Positions 17,629-26,527 are shown, numbered from the stretch's first letter. The stretch is 64,000 nt of DNA from Haloferax massiliensis (GCF_001368915.1 NZ_CSTE01000002.1:1000497-1064496), one strand, 5' to 3'. Numbers and translations are program-made. The notes: generated by a model from the sequence alone, not told the origin.

Positions 17629-18270
17629 TCACTCCTGCAGGATGGCACCCATGAGTTTCTTCTGGGCCATGGCGAGGTGCTCGGAGAACGTCGAGGTCGT
17701 GATTCCGAGTTCGGCCGCGACCTCGCCTTTGTTCGCGCGCCGCGGGTGGTCGAAGTAGCCCATCTCGTGGGCCGTCTCCAGCACCTCGCGCTGGCGGTCG
17801 GTGAGCTGGCCGCGCTCGACCAACACGAGGTCCCGCGACTCGTCGGTCGACGACTGGAGCAGTCGGCGCACGTCCACCGACCCCGACGACTCCCGGAGGG
17901 ACGCGACCACGTCGCGGAGCGTCTCCACGTCGGGCGCGTGGAACGTCAGAAACAGCGCGCCGTCGCGCGTCTGTACGTCCACGACCGGACAGTCGAACGC
18001 CTCGACGCGCTCGCAGGGACAGCCGATGCCGCCCTCGCGGTCGAACCGGTAGACGCTGCCGTCGCCGTACTCGAACAGCCGTTCCATCTCCTCGGGAACC
18101 CCGTCGTCGTCGTCGAAGACGAACTCCTCGACGACCGACCCGCGCTCGTTGGGAGCCATGCTCCGCGAGAGCGCGTAACCCGAGGTGTCCCCCTCGGAGA
18201 CCGTTGCGACGGGACACCCGTCCGGCCCCGTCACCTTCAACTCCGCTCTGATACCCGCTGCGCTCGTCAT
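17629..18270 (-). CDS. HTH-10 (bacterio-opsin activator type) transcription regulator
   Basis: The 213-residue regulator has an N-terminal sensor-like domain (residues 1 to about 140; MTSAAGIRAELKVTGPDGCP, with GGIGCPCERVEAFDCP containing a Cys cluster). Its C-terminal HTH-10 DNA-binding domain includes LTDRQREVLETAHEMGYFDHPRRA and VAAELGITTSTFSEHLAMAQKKL. This is the haloarchaeal Bat/DmsR-like class. ATG 18270 is chosen because a strong TTTATATC box lies about 27 bases upstream (18296-18306). The Cys-rich N-terminal segment could sense redox state or metals (inference). It is divergent from the winged-helix regulator. Confidence 0.88.
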   Translation of the reverse strand: MTSAAGIRAELKVTGPDGCPVATVSEGDTSGYALSRSMAPNERGSVVEEFVFDDDDGVPEEMERLFEYGDGSVYRFDREGGIGCPCERVEAFDCPVVDVQTRDGALFLTFHAPDVETLRDVVASLRESSGSVDVRRLLQSSTDESRDLVLVERGQLTDRQREVLETAHEMGYFDHPRRANKGEVAAELGITTSTFSEHLAMAQKKLMGAILQE

Positions 18271-18447
18271 AAGAGTACGAAGTCGCCCCAGCCCCTGATA
18301 TAAACACCCCCGATACACCGGGCCTTTATATCGTGGTCCGTTTCCAGTCGCCGCCCGCCGTTGAGCGGACCGCGGCCGGTCACGGAGCTATAAAGCGCCC
18401 CCTATATTCTGGGTGCCCTTCGACGGGCGACGCGGGCGAATCTACGG
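18271..18447. promoter_or_regulatory. Divergent promoter region between two regulators
   Basis: This 177-base region holds three TATA-like cores. The sequence around 18296-18306 (GATATAAAC) fits the minus-strand HTH-10 gene. TTTATATCG near 18325-18333 and CTATAAAGC near 18388-18396 are further candidates, and CCTATATTC near 18401-18409 could serve the plus-strand gene. Repeated TATA-like elements between two regulator genes suggest mutual or auto-regulation, but no clear operator palindrome stands out. Confidence 0.4.
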
Positions 18448-18801
18448 ATGAGCATGCAGACCGGCCTCAGACGCAAGCCGACCGGACCAACGCCCGCCGA
18501 ACTGGAGGCGGAACAGGTGCTGGAAGCGCTCTCGGACCACGCGTGCCGGCGAATCCTCACCACCCTTCAGGGTGCGGCCGAGCCGATGACCGCGCAGGAC
18601 CTCTCCGAGGCGTGCGACGTGCCGCTGTCGACGACCTACCGGAAGGTCGAACAGCTCTCGGAGGCGGGCCTGCTCGAAGAGACCCTGCAACTGCGGGCGA
18701 ACGGGACCCACACGCACCAGTATCGGTCGAGCGTCGAGTCGGTCACGGTGTCGCTGAACGACGACCGGGGGCTCGAAGTCGCCCTCGGAGGAGACCGCTG
18801 A
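18448..18801 (+). CDS. Winged-helix transcription regulator, ArsR-like
   Basis: The 117-residue regulator has a central winged helix: VLEALSDHACRRILTTLQGA, then TAQDLSEACDVPLSTTYRKVEQLSEAGLLEE (about residues 24-80). The C-terminal strands (YRSSVESVTVSLNDDRGLEVAL) probably mediate dimerisation. It is closely similar in plan to the regulator at 57749-58087, with matching STTYRKVEQL / PTVYRRLDRL recognition helices. A second ATG two codons in (18454) is also possible. The stop overlaps the start of the following small gene by one base (TGATG), giving a two-gene unit. Confidence 0.85.
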   Translation: MSMQTGLRRKPTGPTPAELEAEQVLEALSDHACRRILTTLQGAAEPMTAQDLSEACDVPLSTTYRKVEQLSEAGLLEETLQLRANGTHTHQYRSSVESVTVSLNDDRGLEVALGGDR

Positions 18802-19001
18802 TGGGGTCGGAGCCGGTGCACCCGCCGGACTCGGGGCGCGAACACCCCGAACGGCCGCGGCTCGCGTCGCGGTTGACCACCCATCCCGACGGGCGCGAGG
18901 AGTGTACGATTTACCCGGCTGACGCGACGCCCGAAGACCAACTGACGCAGTGGCTATCGGCGTTCGAGGGGAGCTACGTCGACCTCGACTCGATGGCGTA
19001 G
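18801..19001 (+). CDS. Small conserved haloarchaeal protein coupled to the regulator
   Basis: A 66-residue protein translated in the overlap TGATG with the winged-helix regulator. The first third is Pro/Arg/His-rich. The conserved-looking part is EECTIYPADATPEDQLTQWL then FEGSYVDLDSMA. This C-terminal pattern recurs in small haloarchaeal proteins often placed after ArsR-like regulators (recalled as a DUF7511-type family). It may modulate the regulator, but this is only inferred from coupling. No signal peptide or membrane segment is present. Confidence 0.7.
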   Translation: MGSEPVHPPDSGREHPERPRLASRLTTHPDGREECTIYPADATPEDQLTQWLSAFEGSYVDLDSMA

Positions 19002-19027
19002 GTGTCGGGGCGAGAGCGACGGCGGAG

Positions 19028-19726
19028 TCACAGTCGGTCGGCGTCGACGCCGTCGTCGCCCCTGCTCCACGGGCGCGGGCTGTCGAGCGCCATGAGGTAC
19101 TCCTCTAAGAGGGTCGGGAACGCCCGGCCGCGGAGGTTCCGCAGGCCGAAGTCGGCGGCCCAACTGATGATGCCCGTGTCTTCGGTGACGACGCCGGCGT
19201 TCAGTTCGCGCGCGAGGATGAGGAGGTCGAAGTCCTCGCGGGAGTCGAGGACGCCCTGTCTGAGCGCGCCGCGGTAGTCCTCGCGGAGGTCGGAGATGAC
19301 CTTGTCCACGTCGGAGAGCTTCGACCCGCCGTTGGAGCGCCGTTTCGACTCCTCGGCCTTGCGGACGGCCTTCTCGGAGACGCGGAGGCCGCGGTTGACC
19401 CGGTCGGACATCTCGTCGATGAAGCGGTAGACGACCTCCGCGGGGATGTACACCTCGTAGCGGTCGGGGTGTTTCTTGATGACCCACGTGTCGAGTTTGC
19501 CGAGCACGTCCTCCGAGACGCCGCGGTCGCGCAGGATGTGTTCCAACTCCGCGGCGATAGACGGCGGCATGTAACACGAGATGTTCAGGTCCAGTCGCGC
19601 GGCGGCGATGGTGTCGAGGAGCCGTTCGATTCCCTCCTCGAACGTCTCGTCGTCGTCTCGAATCTCCTCGGAGAGAAACAGCGAGGTGTCGAGCACGAAG
19701 CGTTGTTTCAGCGGGTACTCGGCCAT
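19028..19726 (-). CDS. HARP, protein-only RNase P (RNA ligase partner/PIN family)
   Basis: A 232-residue PIN-domain protein of the family first called RNA ligase partner and later shown (Aquifex Aq_880) to be a minimal protein-only RNase P that trims tRNA 5' leaders. The PIN acid FVLDTSLF sits near residue 14. A helical insertion rich in Arg/Lys ([24 protein letters not shown]) fits the spike helix. The C-terminal PIN acids are in [20 protein letters not shown]. Proteins of the classical RNA-based RNase P, Rnp3 and Rnp2, are also encoded in this window. By recollection HARP is dispensable in Haloferax volcanii, so its role here is open. Confidence 0.9.
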   Translation of the reverse strand: MAEYPLKQRFVLDTSLFLSEEIRDDDETFEEGIERLLDTIAAARLDLNISCYMPPSIAAELEHILRDRGVSEDVLGKLDTWVIKKHPDRYEVYIPAEVVYRFIDEMSDRVNRGLRVSEKAVRKAEESKRRSNGGSKLSDVDKVISDLREDYRGALRQGVLDSREDFDLLILARELNAGVVTEDTGIISWAADFGLRNLRGRAFPTLLEEYLMALDSPRPWSRGDDGVDADRL

Positions 19727-19795
19727 CGTTCGCCAATTGGTACCGCGTCACTATGACCCTTCCCCGTGGACGAAGGAGAGAGGAACGAAAAAAGC

Positions 19796-20974
19796 TCAGA
19801 ACAGCGGTTCGATGCGGTCGTCGCCGGTCGAGATGAGGTCGTCGAGCGACGCCGCGCTCGACTCGCGCTTGGCGAGCATGTCGCGTTGGGTCTCGATGGC
19901 GACCGCCTGCAGTTCTTTCACCCGCGGCACGTCGTAGACGCCCGACAGGAGCACGACCGCGGCGACGAAGTTCGACCCCACGGGGTAGTCGCCGCCGCGA
20001 ATCTCCATCGTCCCGGTCTCGTCTTCGAGCCACGTCCGCGCGCGCTCGATACCGCGGCGCGAGAGCACGTCCGGCGGGCCGGCGACGACGACGAGGCCGC
20101 GCTCCGCGCCGGAAATCTCGCACGGCAGCGTGAGTCGGCCGAGCGTGGCGCGGCGCACGAGGCTGGTGATTCGGTTCGTCGAGTCGCCGCCGTCAGCGGC
20201 GTCGACGGCGTCGGCCGCCCCACCGGAGAGCCGGGAGAGAAGCCCGCGCTTCGGGCGGTCGAGTTCGACGGAGGCGTAGCCGATAGTCGAGATGCCGCCG
20301 CTGGCGAGCGTGTTGATTATCTCGGAGGCGTCCACGACGGACTCCGCCACCGCGCCGGAGCCGTCGCCCTCGCCGGCGCTGAACAGCACGCCGAGGCGGC
20401 GGGCGAGTTCGGCGTTGATACTGCCGTAGCCCGCTTCGAGCGACTCACCGGTCTTCCGCCAGGCGTCGTTGTCGAAGACGATGAGGTTGTCGACCTCGCG
20501 GACGAACGTCTGGAAGGAGCGCGCGGCGTTGAGCGTGTAGATACCGCCTTCGTCCCGCGCGGGGAGGACGCCGAGCCCGTAGACCGGCTCGGTGTAGATG
20601 TGCTTCAGTTCGCGCGCGACGACGGGCGCACCGCCGGAGCCGGTGCCGCCGCCGAGGCCGGCGACGACGAGGAAGGCGTCTATCTCGTGGACCGGGAGGT
20701 CGTCGACCATCGAGAGCACCTCGCCGACGTCTTCTGCGGTCACCTCCGCGCCGAGTTCGTTGTCCGCGCCGACGCCGTGGCCCTTGACGCGGGTCAGGCC
20801 GACGAGCACCTGCCGCGACTCGGGGATGTTTCGGAGCCCCCGGAGGTCCGAGCGGGCCGTGTTGACGGCGATTGCGTCGACGACGAACCCCGTGTTCGTC
20901 CGTCGCTCGTAGTCGACGATGGCGTCGACTACCTTGCCGCCAGCCTGTCCGATACCGATGAGTGCGAGTTTCAT
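19796..20974 (-). CDS. cetZ: CetZ-family tubulin/FtsZ homologue
   Basis: A 392-residue cytoskeletal GTPase of the archaeal CetZ group. It starts MKLALIGIGQAGGKVVDAIV. The tubulin signature is VVAGLGGGTGSGGAPVVA (residues about 107-124). The GTPase-activating T7-like loop lies in the region with ELARRLGVLF. The C-terminal domain has a Gly/Ala/Asp insertion (GGAADAVDAADGGD). CetZ proteins control cell shape and rod development in Haloferax rather than division. The frame is open to 21043, but ATG 20974 begins the conserved fold. Which CetZ paralogue this is cannot be settled from sequence alone. Confidence 0.92.
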   Translation of the reverse strand: MKLALIGIGQAGGKVVDAIVDYERRTNTGFVVDAIAVNTARSDLRGLRNIPESRQVLVGLTRVKGHGVGADNELGAEVTAEDVGEVLSMVDDLPVHEIDAFLVVAGLGGGTGSGGAPVVARELKHIYTEPVYGLGVLPARDEGGIYTLNAARSFQTFVREVDNLIVFDNDAWRKTGESLEAGYGSINAELARRLGVLFSAGEGDGSGAVAESVVDASEIINTLASGGISTIGYASVELDRPKRGLLSRLSGGAADAVDAADGGDSTNRITSLVRRATLGRLTLPCEISGAERGLVVVAGPPDVLSRRGIERARTWLEDETGTMEIRGGDYPVGSNFVAAVVLLSGVYDVPRVKELQAVAIETQRDMLAKRESSAASLDDLISTGDDRIEPLF

Positions 20975-21057
20975 GGCCGTGTTCCTCTCAGAAATCGTAC
21001 TACTAGACGCGCGCTCAGGGCTTGAATATACTGCCCGTAGCACCGCGCAACGACAGC

Positions 21058-22548
21058 TTAACTGGAAAATAAGTCCGACGCTCGGCCGTCGGTGACAGTG
21101 TCGGAGTCGGTCGATTCGCGGTCGGTGGAGTCGGTGGAGTCGGTGGAGTCGGCGCTCGCGGGCGTCTCGCGGTCCTCGGGGCCGGTTGCACCGTCGTCGG
21201 AACCGCCTTCACCGTCGTCGGAGTCGGTGGGTCCGCCGTCGCGCTCCCGGAACGAGTCGCAGGCGAGTTCGCCGACGACAGACAGGAGGTCGCCCGGTTC
21301 GACGACTCGGCCGCGCTCCCGCAGGCGCTCGTAGACCGCGAAGCCGTCGTCGCCGGCGTAGTTCCGCTCCGAGAACGGTCGCTGTTCGACGAGGACGAGG
21401 CGGTCGGCCCCGGCCGCGGCTTCGAGGTTGGCGAGGTTGCCGCCGCCGACCTCCACGTCGGCGACGACGGTCACGTCGGCGGCTTCGACCCGCGACTCGA
21501 CCGCGGCCCGCGCGGCGTCGTCGACCGGCGAGTACGGCGGCACGGTCACGAGGTCCGCGCCGACCCCGCGGGCGGCCTCGGCGTCTGTGTCGCCCTCGTT
21601 GAGCGCGCCGGCGGACAGCGCGTAGCCGGCCGCCGACAGCAGGTGGAGCGCCCGCGCGCCGGTGCCGCCCCCGCCGACGACGTGGACCCGGCCGTTGGCG
21701 TCGTCCGAAGGCGGTGGGAGGGCGGTCACGTACACCGAACCGGTGACGGGGTGCCGCGAGACGACCGCCTCGGCGTCGAACGCCTCGCGGAGGTTCTCCT
21801 CGGAGAGCACCGCCGCGGGGTCGCCCGCCGAGAGGACGCGCCCGCCCGACAGGAGGACCAGCGCGTCGCAGTAGTGGGCCGCGAGGTTGAGGTCGTGGAT
21901 GGCGGCGACCGCGGTCGTCCCGTCGGCGACGAGGTCGGAGACGAGTTCGAGCGTGCGGACCTGGTGGTTGATGTCGAGGCTGGCGGTCGGTTCGTCGAGG
22001 AGCAGGACGGGCGTCTCCTGTGCCAGCGCGCGGGCGATGAGGACGCGCTGGCGCTCGCCGCCGCTGACTTCCGTGACGGGGCGGTCGGAAAGCGATTCGA
22101 CGGCGGTCCGGCGCATGGCGGCGTCGACGGCGGCCTCGTCGCGCTCGCGCCAGCCCTCGAAGCGCCCGCGGTGGGGTGTGCGGCCCATCTCGACGACGTC
22201 GCGGACGGGGAAGTCGAAGGTGACGCTCGTGGTCTGGGGGACCGTCGCCACCAGCCTGCTCGCCGCCTTCGACGACAGGGCGTGGACGTCCTCGCCGACG
22301 ACGCGGACCGACCCCTCGTCGGGCGCGAGCCCCCCGTTGAGCGTCCGGAGGAGCGTCGTCTTCCCCGCGCCGTTGGGGCCGATGAGCCCGACGAAGGTCC
22401 CTTCGCCCACGTCGACCGAGACGGCGTCGAGGATTCGCTGGCCGCCGAGGGAGACCGACACGTCGTCGAGCCGAATCGCCGGGTCGGCGTCGCCGAAGGG
22501 GTCAGGGTCCGGTGAATCCCCGTCGTCGGGGAGCGTGTGGTCGCTCAC
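21058..22548 (-). CDS. btuD: Cobalamin ABC transporter ATP-binding protein with C-terminal nucleotide-binding-like extension
   Basis: ATPase of a cobalamin/iron-chelate importer. Residues about 25-270 are the ABC domain: Walker A GLIGPNGAGKTTLL, Q-loop VPQTTSVTF, signature VSGGERQRVLIARALAQ, Walker B PVLLLDEPTASLD and H-loop AAIHDLNLA. At 496 residues it is about twice the length of ordinary BtuD. Residues about 285-430 form a second Rossmann-like domain (VHVVGGGGTGARALHLLSAA, DLVTVPPYSPVDDAAR), and the tail is a Ser/Asp-rich run with STDSTDSTD repeats. The start is GTG 22548, overlapping the btuC stop (GTGA). The extension might sense nucleotide or corrinoid load; that is inference. Confidence 0.93.
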   Translation of the reverse strand: MSDHTLPDDGDSPDPDPFGDADPAIRLDDVSVSLGGQRILDAVSVDVGEGTFVGLIGPNGAGKTTLLRTLNGGLAPDEGSVRVVGEDVHALSSKAASRLVATVPQTTSVTFDFPVRDVVEMGRTPHRGRFEGWRERDEAAVDAAMRRTAVESLSDRPVTEVSGGERQRVLIARALAQETPVLLLDEPTASLDINHQVRTLELVSDLVADGTTAVAAIHDLNLAAHYCDALVLLSGGRVLSAGDPAAVLSEENLREAFDAEAVVSRHPVTGSVYVTALPPPSDDANGRVHVVGGGGTGARALHLLSAAGYALSAGALNEGDTDAEAARGVGADLVTVPPYSPVDDAARAAVESRVEAADVTVVADVEVGGGNLANLEAAAGADRLVLVEQRPFSERNYAGDDGFAVYERLRERGRVVEPGDLLSVVGELACDSFRERDGGPTDSDDGEGGSDDGATGPEDRETPASADSTDSTDSTDRESTDSDTVTDGRASDLFSS

Positions 22549-23639
22549 GGCGAGCGCACCTCACGCGTGCGGAGCAGGTAGAGGAAGAAGGGCGCGCCCA
22601 CGGCGGCGGTGACGACGCCGACCGGAATCTCCGCGCCGCCGGAGCGCGCGACGGTGTCGGTGGCGACGAGGAACGACGCGCCCGCCAGCGCCGACGCCGG
22701 GAGCAACACCCGGTGGTCGGGGCCGACGACGAGCCGGAGCATGTGGGGGACGACGAGGCCGACGAAGCCGATGACGCCGGAGACCGAGACGGCCGCGGCG
22801 GTGACGACGCTCGCGGTGGCGAGGAGGAGCTGTTTCGTCCGCTCGACTTCGATGCCGAGGGCGTGGGCGTCCTCCTCGCCGAGGAGCAGGACGTTCAGGT
22901 CGCGGGCGTGAACCACGAGAAGGAAGAAGGGAAGCGGCAGGACGAGGGCGAGCATGCCGACCTCGCTCCACGTCGCGCCCGCGAGGTGGCCCATGAGCCA
23001 GAAGACGACCTGCCGGAGGCTCTCGCCGCTCTGGAGGAGGAGAAACGAGATGACCGCGCCGAGGAACGTCTGGACGGCGACGCCCGCGAGAAGCAGGGTC
23101 GCCACCGGCGTCCGACCGCTCTCGGTGGCGATGAGGTAGACGACGAAGGCGGTGACGACGGCGCTGACGAACGCCGCGCCCTCCAGCCCGAACGGAATCG
23201 AAAGCGACAGCACGATGGTCGCAACCGCGCCGACGGCGGCCCCGGAGGAGACGCCGACGATGGAGGGGTCGGCCATCGGGTTGCGGAAGAAGCCCTGCAT
23301 CACGGTTCCCGCGGTGGCGAGCGCGAAGCCGACGAGCGCCGCGAGGAGGATGCGGGGCAGGCGGACCGAGAGCACGATGATGCGGGCGGGTCTGGGGACG
23401 GCGAACTCGAACGGCGAAGCGAACTCCAGCGTCGGCGTCGGAACCGGCCCGACGACGGGGAGGGCCGTCGCGCCGCCGAGAGAGACGCCGACGGGGACGG
23501 GCAACGCGTCCGCGAGGATGGCGGCGACGGTCCGCGGCGGGATGGTCACGGCCCCGATTCCGGCGCTCGCGACGACGACCAAAAGCAGGAGCCCGGAGAG
23601 ACCGAGCGACCACGTGGTCGCCCGCGTTCGAACGCTCAT
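22545..23639 (-). CDS. btuC: Cobalamin ABC transporter permease
   Basis: A FecCD/BtuC-type permease of 364 residues with about ten membrane segments, starting MSVRTRATTWSLGLSGLLLL. Family landmarks are RLPRILLAALVGFALATAG, VMQGFFRNPMADPSIVGVSS and the cytoplasmic coupling motif LLGEEDAHALGI, followed by GVIGFVGLVVPHMLRL. It forms the membrane channel that partners BtuD (overlapping GTGA) and the divergently encoded binding protein. The frame is open far upstream across btuF, but that part is antisense shadow. ATG 23639 lies about 25 bases from the shared AT-rich promoter. Confidence 0.94.
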   Translation of the reverse strand: MSVRTRATTWSLGLSGLLLLVVVASAGIGAVTIPPRTVAAILADALPVPVGVSLGGATALPVVGPVPTPTLEFASPFEFAVPRPARIIVLSVRLPRILLAALVGFALATAGTVMQGFFRNPMADPSIVGVSSGAAVGAVATIVLSLSIPFGLEGAAFVSAVVTAFVVYLIATESGRTPVATLLLAGVAVQTFLGAVISFLLLQSGESLRQVVFWLMGHLAGATWSEVGMLALVLPLPFFLLVVHARDLNVLLLGEEDAHALGIEVERTKQLLLATASVVTAAAVSVSGVIGFVGLVVPHMLRLVVGPDHRVLLPASALAGASFLVATDTVARSGGAEIPVGVVTAAVGAPFFLYLLRTREVRSP

Positions 23640-23661
23640 TGAGCACAACCGCGCTTTCAGT

Positions 23662-23676
23662 AGGTAAATATTTATT
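23662..23676. promoter_or_regulatory. Bidirectional AT-rich promoter of btuC-btuD and btuF
   Basis: In the 60-base gap between the divergent starts, TAAATATTTATT (23665-23676) is self-complementary enough to act as a TATA box on either strand. It lies about 26-30 bases from both start codons (23639 minus, 23700 plus), so both transcripts would be leaderless and share one core element. No cobalamin riboswitch fits in so short a space, so control is probably by a DNA-binding protein. Confidence 0.6.
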
Positions 23677-23699
23677 GAACAGCCGCTGAGGCCACTACC

Positions 23700-24863
23700 G
23701 TGAACCGACAACTCGTCGTCGCCCTGCTCGCGTTCGCGACCGTGTTCGCCGGGGTTCCGGCACCGGCCGCGGCCGCGGTAGGGCAAGCGGCACCGCACCA
23801 GACCGCGACGTGTACGTTCCCGGTGACGGTCACCGACGCCACGGGGACCGACGTCACCATCGCCGAGGACCCCGAGCGGGTCGTCACGACCAACCCGAGC
23901 GCCGCCCAGACCATGTGGGAACTCGGCGCGCGCGACGAGGTCGTCGGCGTCTCGCAGTACGCCACGTACCTCGACGGCGCGGCCGAAAAGGGGAACGTCT
24001 CCGGCTCCGGCGGGCTCAACGTCGAGGCGGTCATCGGTCTCGAACCCGACCTCGTGTTGGTCCCGAACTCCTCGTACAACGCCGAGCCCGACCGCATCGA
24101 ACAGCTTCGCTCGGCGGACATCTCGGTCGTCGTCTTCGAGTCCGGGAAGTCGCTCGACGCCGTCGCCGACAAGGTCGAACGCGTCGGCCGCATGACCGGC
24201 AACTGCGAGGCCGGCGTCGAGCGCGCGAGCGAGATGCGCGAGTCGATGCAGCACATGGAACAAGCCCTCGACGGCGCGGAGCGCCCGGTCGGCCTCAACT
24301 CCTTTTTCGGCTACAGCTCCGGGTTGGGCACGTTCATCTCCGACATCATGACGACCGCCGGCCTGCGCAACGGCGCGGCGGAGGCGAACCTCACCGGCTT
24401 CGTCCAGATTAACGAGGAACGCGTCGTCGAGATGAACCCCGAGTACATCGTCGTCCCCGACCACGCGCCCGTCCCGAGCAGTCCGGCGTACAACAGCACG
24501 ACGGCGATACAGGAGGGTAACGTCATCGTCATCGAGGCGCACAAGCTCCAACAGCCCGCCCCGCGGGCAATCGAGGCGAGCGAGGCGATTCTCGAAGCGG
24601 TCCACCCCGACGCCTACGAGCGCTACCGGCAACTCGAAACCGAATCGGCGACGGAGTCCCCGGAATCCGCGACCGAGGACGCAACTGAGACGACCACGGC
24701 CGCGGACGCGACTGCAACCGACGCGACCGAAACCGACGCGGCCGAATCGACCGCGACGACCGGGTCGTCTGAATCGACCACCGAGAGCGACGCGCCCGGG
24801 TTCGGCGTCGTCGCCGGCCTCGCCGCCGTCGGCGCGGTGGTCCTGCTCGCGCGCCGCCGATAA
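23700..24863 (+). CDS. btuF: Cobalamin-binding ABC transporter protein with PGF-type C-terminal anchor
   Basis: An extracellular substrate-binding protein of 387 residues starting at GTG 23700. A Sec signal (NRQLVVALLAFATVFAG...AAAA) occupies residues 1-27. The binding-protein fold follows with VTVTDATGTDVTIAEDPERVV, VVGVSQYATY and the hallmark GLEPDLVLVPNSSY. From about 315 a Thr/Glu/Ser/Ala-rich stalk probably carries glycans. The C-terminus APGFGVVAGLAAVG...LLARRR is a PGF-CTERM archaeosortase signal, so the protein should be trimmed and lipid-anchored rather than attached by a lipobox. It partners BtuC and BtuD. Confidence 0.92.
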   Translation: MNRQLVVALLAFATVFAGVPAPAAAAVGQAAPHQTATCTFPVTVTDATGTDVTIAEDPERVVTTNPSAAQTMWELGARDEVVGVSQYATYLDGAAEKGNVSGSGGLNVEAVIGLEPDLVLVPNSSYNAEPDRIEQLRSADISVVVFESGKSLDAVADKVERVGRMTGNCEAGVERASEMRESMQHMEQALDGAERPVGLNSFFGYSSGLGTFISDIMTTAGLRNGAAEANLTGFVQINEERVVEMNPEYIVVPDHAPVPSSPAYNSTTAIQEGNVIVIEAHKLQQPAPRAIEASEAILEAVHPDAYERYRQLETESATESPESATEDATETTTAADATATDATETDAAESTATTGSSESTTESDAPGFGVVAGLAAVGAVVLLARRR

Positions 24864-24959
24864 CCGCGCCGAGACCCACGCCGTCTCCGTTTCTCCACCC
24901 CGTGCTCCCGGCTCCGTGAGACCACAACCGTATTACCGTCGGGTGGCGGACACACGGGT

Positions 24960-25238
24960 ATGGTCGAGAACGTCATCTACCCCGCCTACCTCGACGCCTC
25001 TCTCTCGCGCAGCGAGGGCCGGCGGGTCGCCCAGTCCGCGGCGGTCGAAGAACCGACCGTCGACGAGATTGCGAAGGCCGTCCAGCAGGTCGGCTACGAC
25101 GCCGTCATCGAACGGGACAAGCGATACTCCCGCGAGTTCGACACCCGCGGGCGCGTCCTCGTGAACAACGCCGACGACGCCACGAAAAACGACATCGTGC
25201 AGGCGGTCGCCGCCTACGTCGGAATCCTCCGCGACTGA
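24960..25238 (+). CDS. srp19: Signal recognition particle 19 kDa protein
   Basis: SRP19 binds 7S RNA and prepares it for SRP54 in co-translational targeting. The 92-residue protein has [20 protein letters not shown] at the N-terminus, [21 protein letters not shown] for the RNA-binding helix, and [21 protein letters not shown], all typical of archaeal SRP19. A CGTATTACC box (about 24928-24936) sits near -28. The stop overlaps the gar1 start by one base (TGATG), so the two RNA-binding protein genes are translated together. Confidence 0.95.
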   Translation: MVENVIYPAYLDASLSRSEGRRVAQSAAVEEPTVDEIAKAVQQVGYDAVIERDKRYSREFDTRGRVLVNNADDATKNDIVQAVAAYVGILRD

Positions 25239-25462
25239 TGCGACGAATCGGCACGGTCTCCCGAACGGCGCAGGGACTCGCCATCGTCCGCCTCGACGAC
25301 GACGACCACCCGGACATCGGTACGATGGTCCTCGACGAATCGCTGTCGACCGTCGGCCGGGTCGTCGACGTGTTCGGCCCGGTCGACCGACCCTACGTCG
25401 CCGTCACCGCGGACGACGGCTCGCCCGCCCGCCTCGTCGGCAGCAAGCTCTACGCTCGCTGA
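25238..25462 (+). CDS. gar1: H/ACA ribonucleoprotein subunit Gar1
   Basis: Gar1 is a core subunit of H/ACA guide RNPs that turn uridine into pseudouridine in rRNA. The 74-residue protein is one small beta barrel: [43 protein letters not shown] and RPYVAVTADD match the family, which is normally 70-90 residues in haloarchaea. It is coupled to srp19 by a TGATG overlap. It is probably cytoplasmic with Cbf5, Nop10 and L7Ae, which are not in the window. Confidence 0.93.
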   Translation: MRRIGTVSRTAQGLAIVRLDDDDHPDIGTMVLDESLSTVGRVVDVFGPVDRPYVAVTADDGSPARLVGSKLYAR

Positions 25463-25510
25463 CGACGCCAGAGCGCAACCCCCATACCCCTCGGGTGGGA
25501 ACGCCCCTGC

Positions 25511-26527
25511 ATGTCACGCCGCGCCTATCGGGGGGTCGCCCTCGCCGCCCTCATCTTCCTCGTCGTGCAACTGGGGGCGCTCGCCCTCGTGCCGACGTTC
25601 TTCGAACAGGGGTACCAGACGGTCGAAGACCCCTCCGACCCGACGAACAGCCTCCTCTACATCGGCGCGATTATCGTCATGACCGCGTTCATGCTCGCGG
25701 CGTTCAAGTACGACCTCGACCAGCTCATCCGCCTCGTCATCGTCTTCACGAGCGGCCTGCTCGCGTGGTACGTCTTCGCCGCGCTCATTCCCAGCGCGCT
25801 CGTCGCCGTCGGCCTCTCGGCGGCCGTGGCGCTCGCGCTGCTCGTCTACCCCGAGTGGTACGTCATCGACGCCGCCGGGGTGCTCATGGGCGCGGGCGCG
25901 GCCGCCCTGTTCGGCATCAGCTTCGGCCTGTTGCCCGCTATCGTGCTCCTCTCGGTCCTCGCGGTCTACGACGCCATCAGCGTCTACAAGACCAAGCACA
26001 TGCTCGACCTCGCGGAGGGCGTGATGGACCTCCGCATCCCGGTCGTGCTCGTCATCCCGACGACGCTGTCGTACTCGCTTCTCGACAGCGACTTCGACCG
26101 CGACGCCAACGAGGTCGGCGACGGCGAGAACGCGACCGACGGCGGCGAACCGGCAGAGGTGGCCGACGCGGAGACGGCTGACACCACTGCCGACACCGAC
26201 GCCGAGTCGGATTCCGGCGAACGCGACGCCTTCTTCATCGGCCTCGGCGACGCGGTCATGCCGACCGTGATGGTCGCTTCGGGCGCGTTCTTCTCCGAAG
26301 CGCCGTCGCTCGGCGTCGGCGCGCTCCCGGCGCTGAACCTCCCGGCGCTCCTCGCCATGGTCGGGACGTTCGCCGGGTTCTCCGGGCTGATGTGGGCCGT
26401 GATGAAGGGGCGGGCGCACGCCGGCCTGCCGCTTCTTAACGGCGGCGCAATCGGCGGCTACCTCGTCGGCTCGGTCGTCGCGGGCGTCCCGCTCGTCTCG
26501 GCGCTCGGACTCGCGCCGTACCTCTGA
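25511..26527 (+). CDS. Presenilin-like intramembrane aspartyl protease
   Basis: A 338-residue polytopic protein of the presenilin/signal-peptide-peptidase homologue family that cleaves peptides within the membrane. The two catalytic aspartates are visible: VYDAISVYKTKH (Asp154) and FIGLGDAVMPT (Asp247, the GxGD motif). An LPALLAM segment near the C-terminus corresponds to the PAL motif. About nine membrane segments are evident. Between the two aspartate helices lies a cytoplasmic Asp/Glu/Ala-rich loop (about residues 200-237). The start at ATG 25511 precedes a hydrophobic first helix. Natural substrates in haloarchaea are unknown. Confidence 0.9.
   Translation: MSRRAYRGVALAALIFLVVQLGALALVPTFFEQGYQTVEDPSDPTNSLLYIGAIIVMTAFMLAAFKYDLDQLIRLVIVFTSGLLAWYVFAALIPSALVAVGLSAAVALALLVYPEWYVIDAAGVLMGAGAAALFGISFGLLPAIVLLSVLAVYDAISVYKTKHMLDLAEGVMDLRIPVVLVIPTTLSYSLLDSDFDRDANEVGDGENATDGGEPAEVADAETADTTADTDAESDSGERDAFFIGLGDAVMPTVMVASGAFFSEAPSLGVGALPALNLPALLAMVGTFAGFSGLMWAVMKGRAHAGLPLLNGGAIGGYLVGSVVAGVPLVSALGLAPYL

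Noticed and set aside
23640..23699. Cobalamin riboswitch upstream of the btu genes
   Set aside because: The gap is 60 bases and AT-rich, far too short for a B12 box with its scaffold.
22545..24632. N-terminal extension of btuC to 695 residues
   Set aside because: The upstream half is antisense to btuF and separated by the shared promoter; ATG 23639 gives a normal BtuC length.
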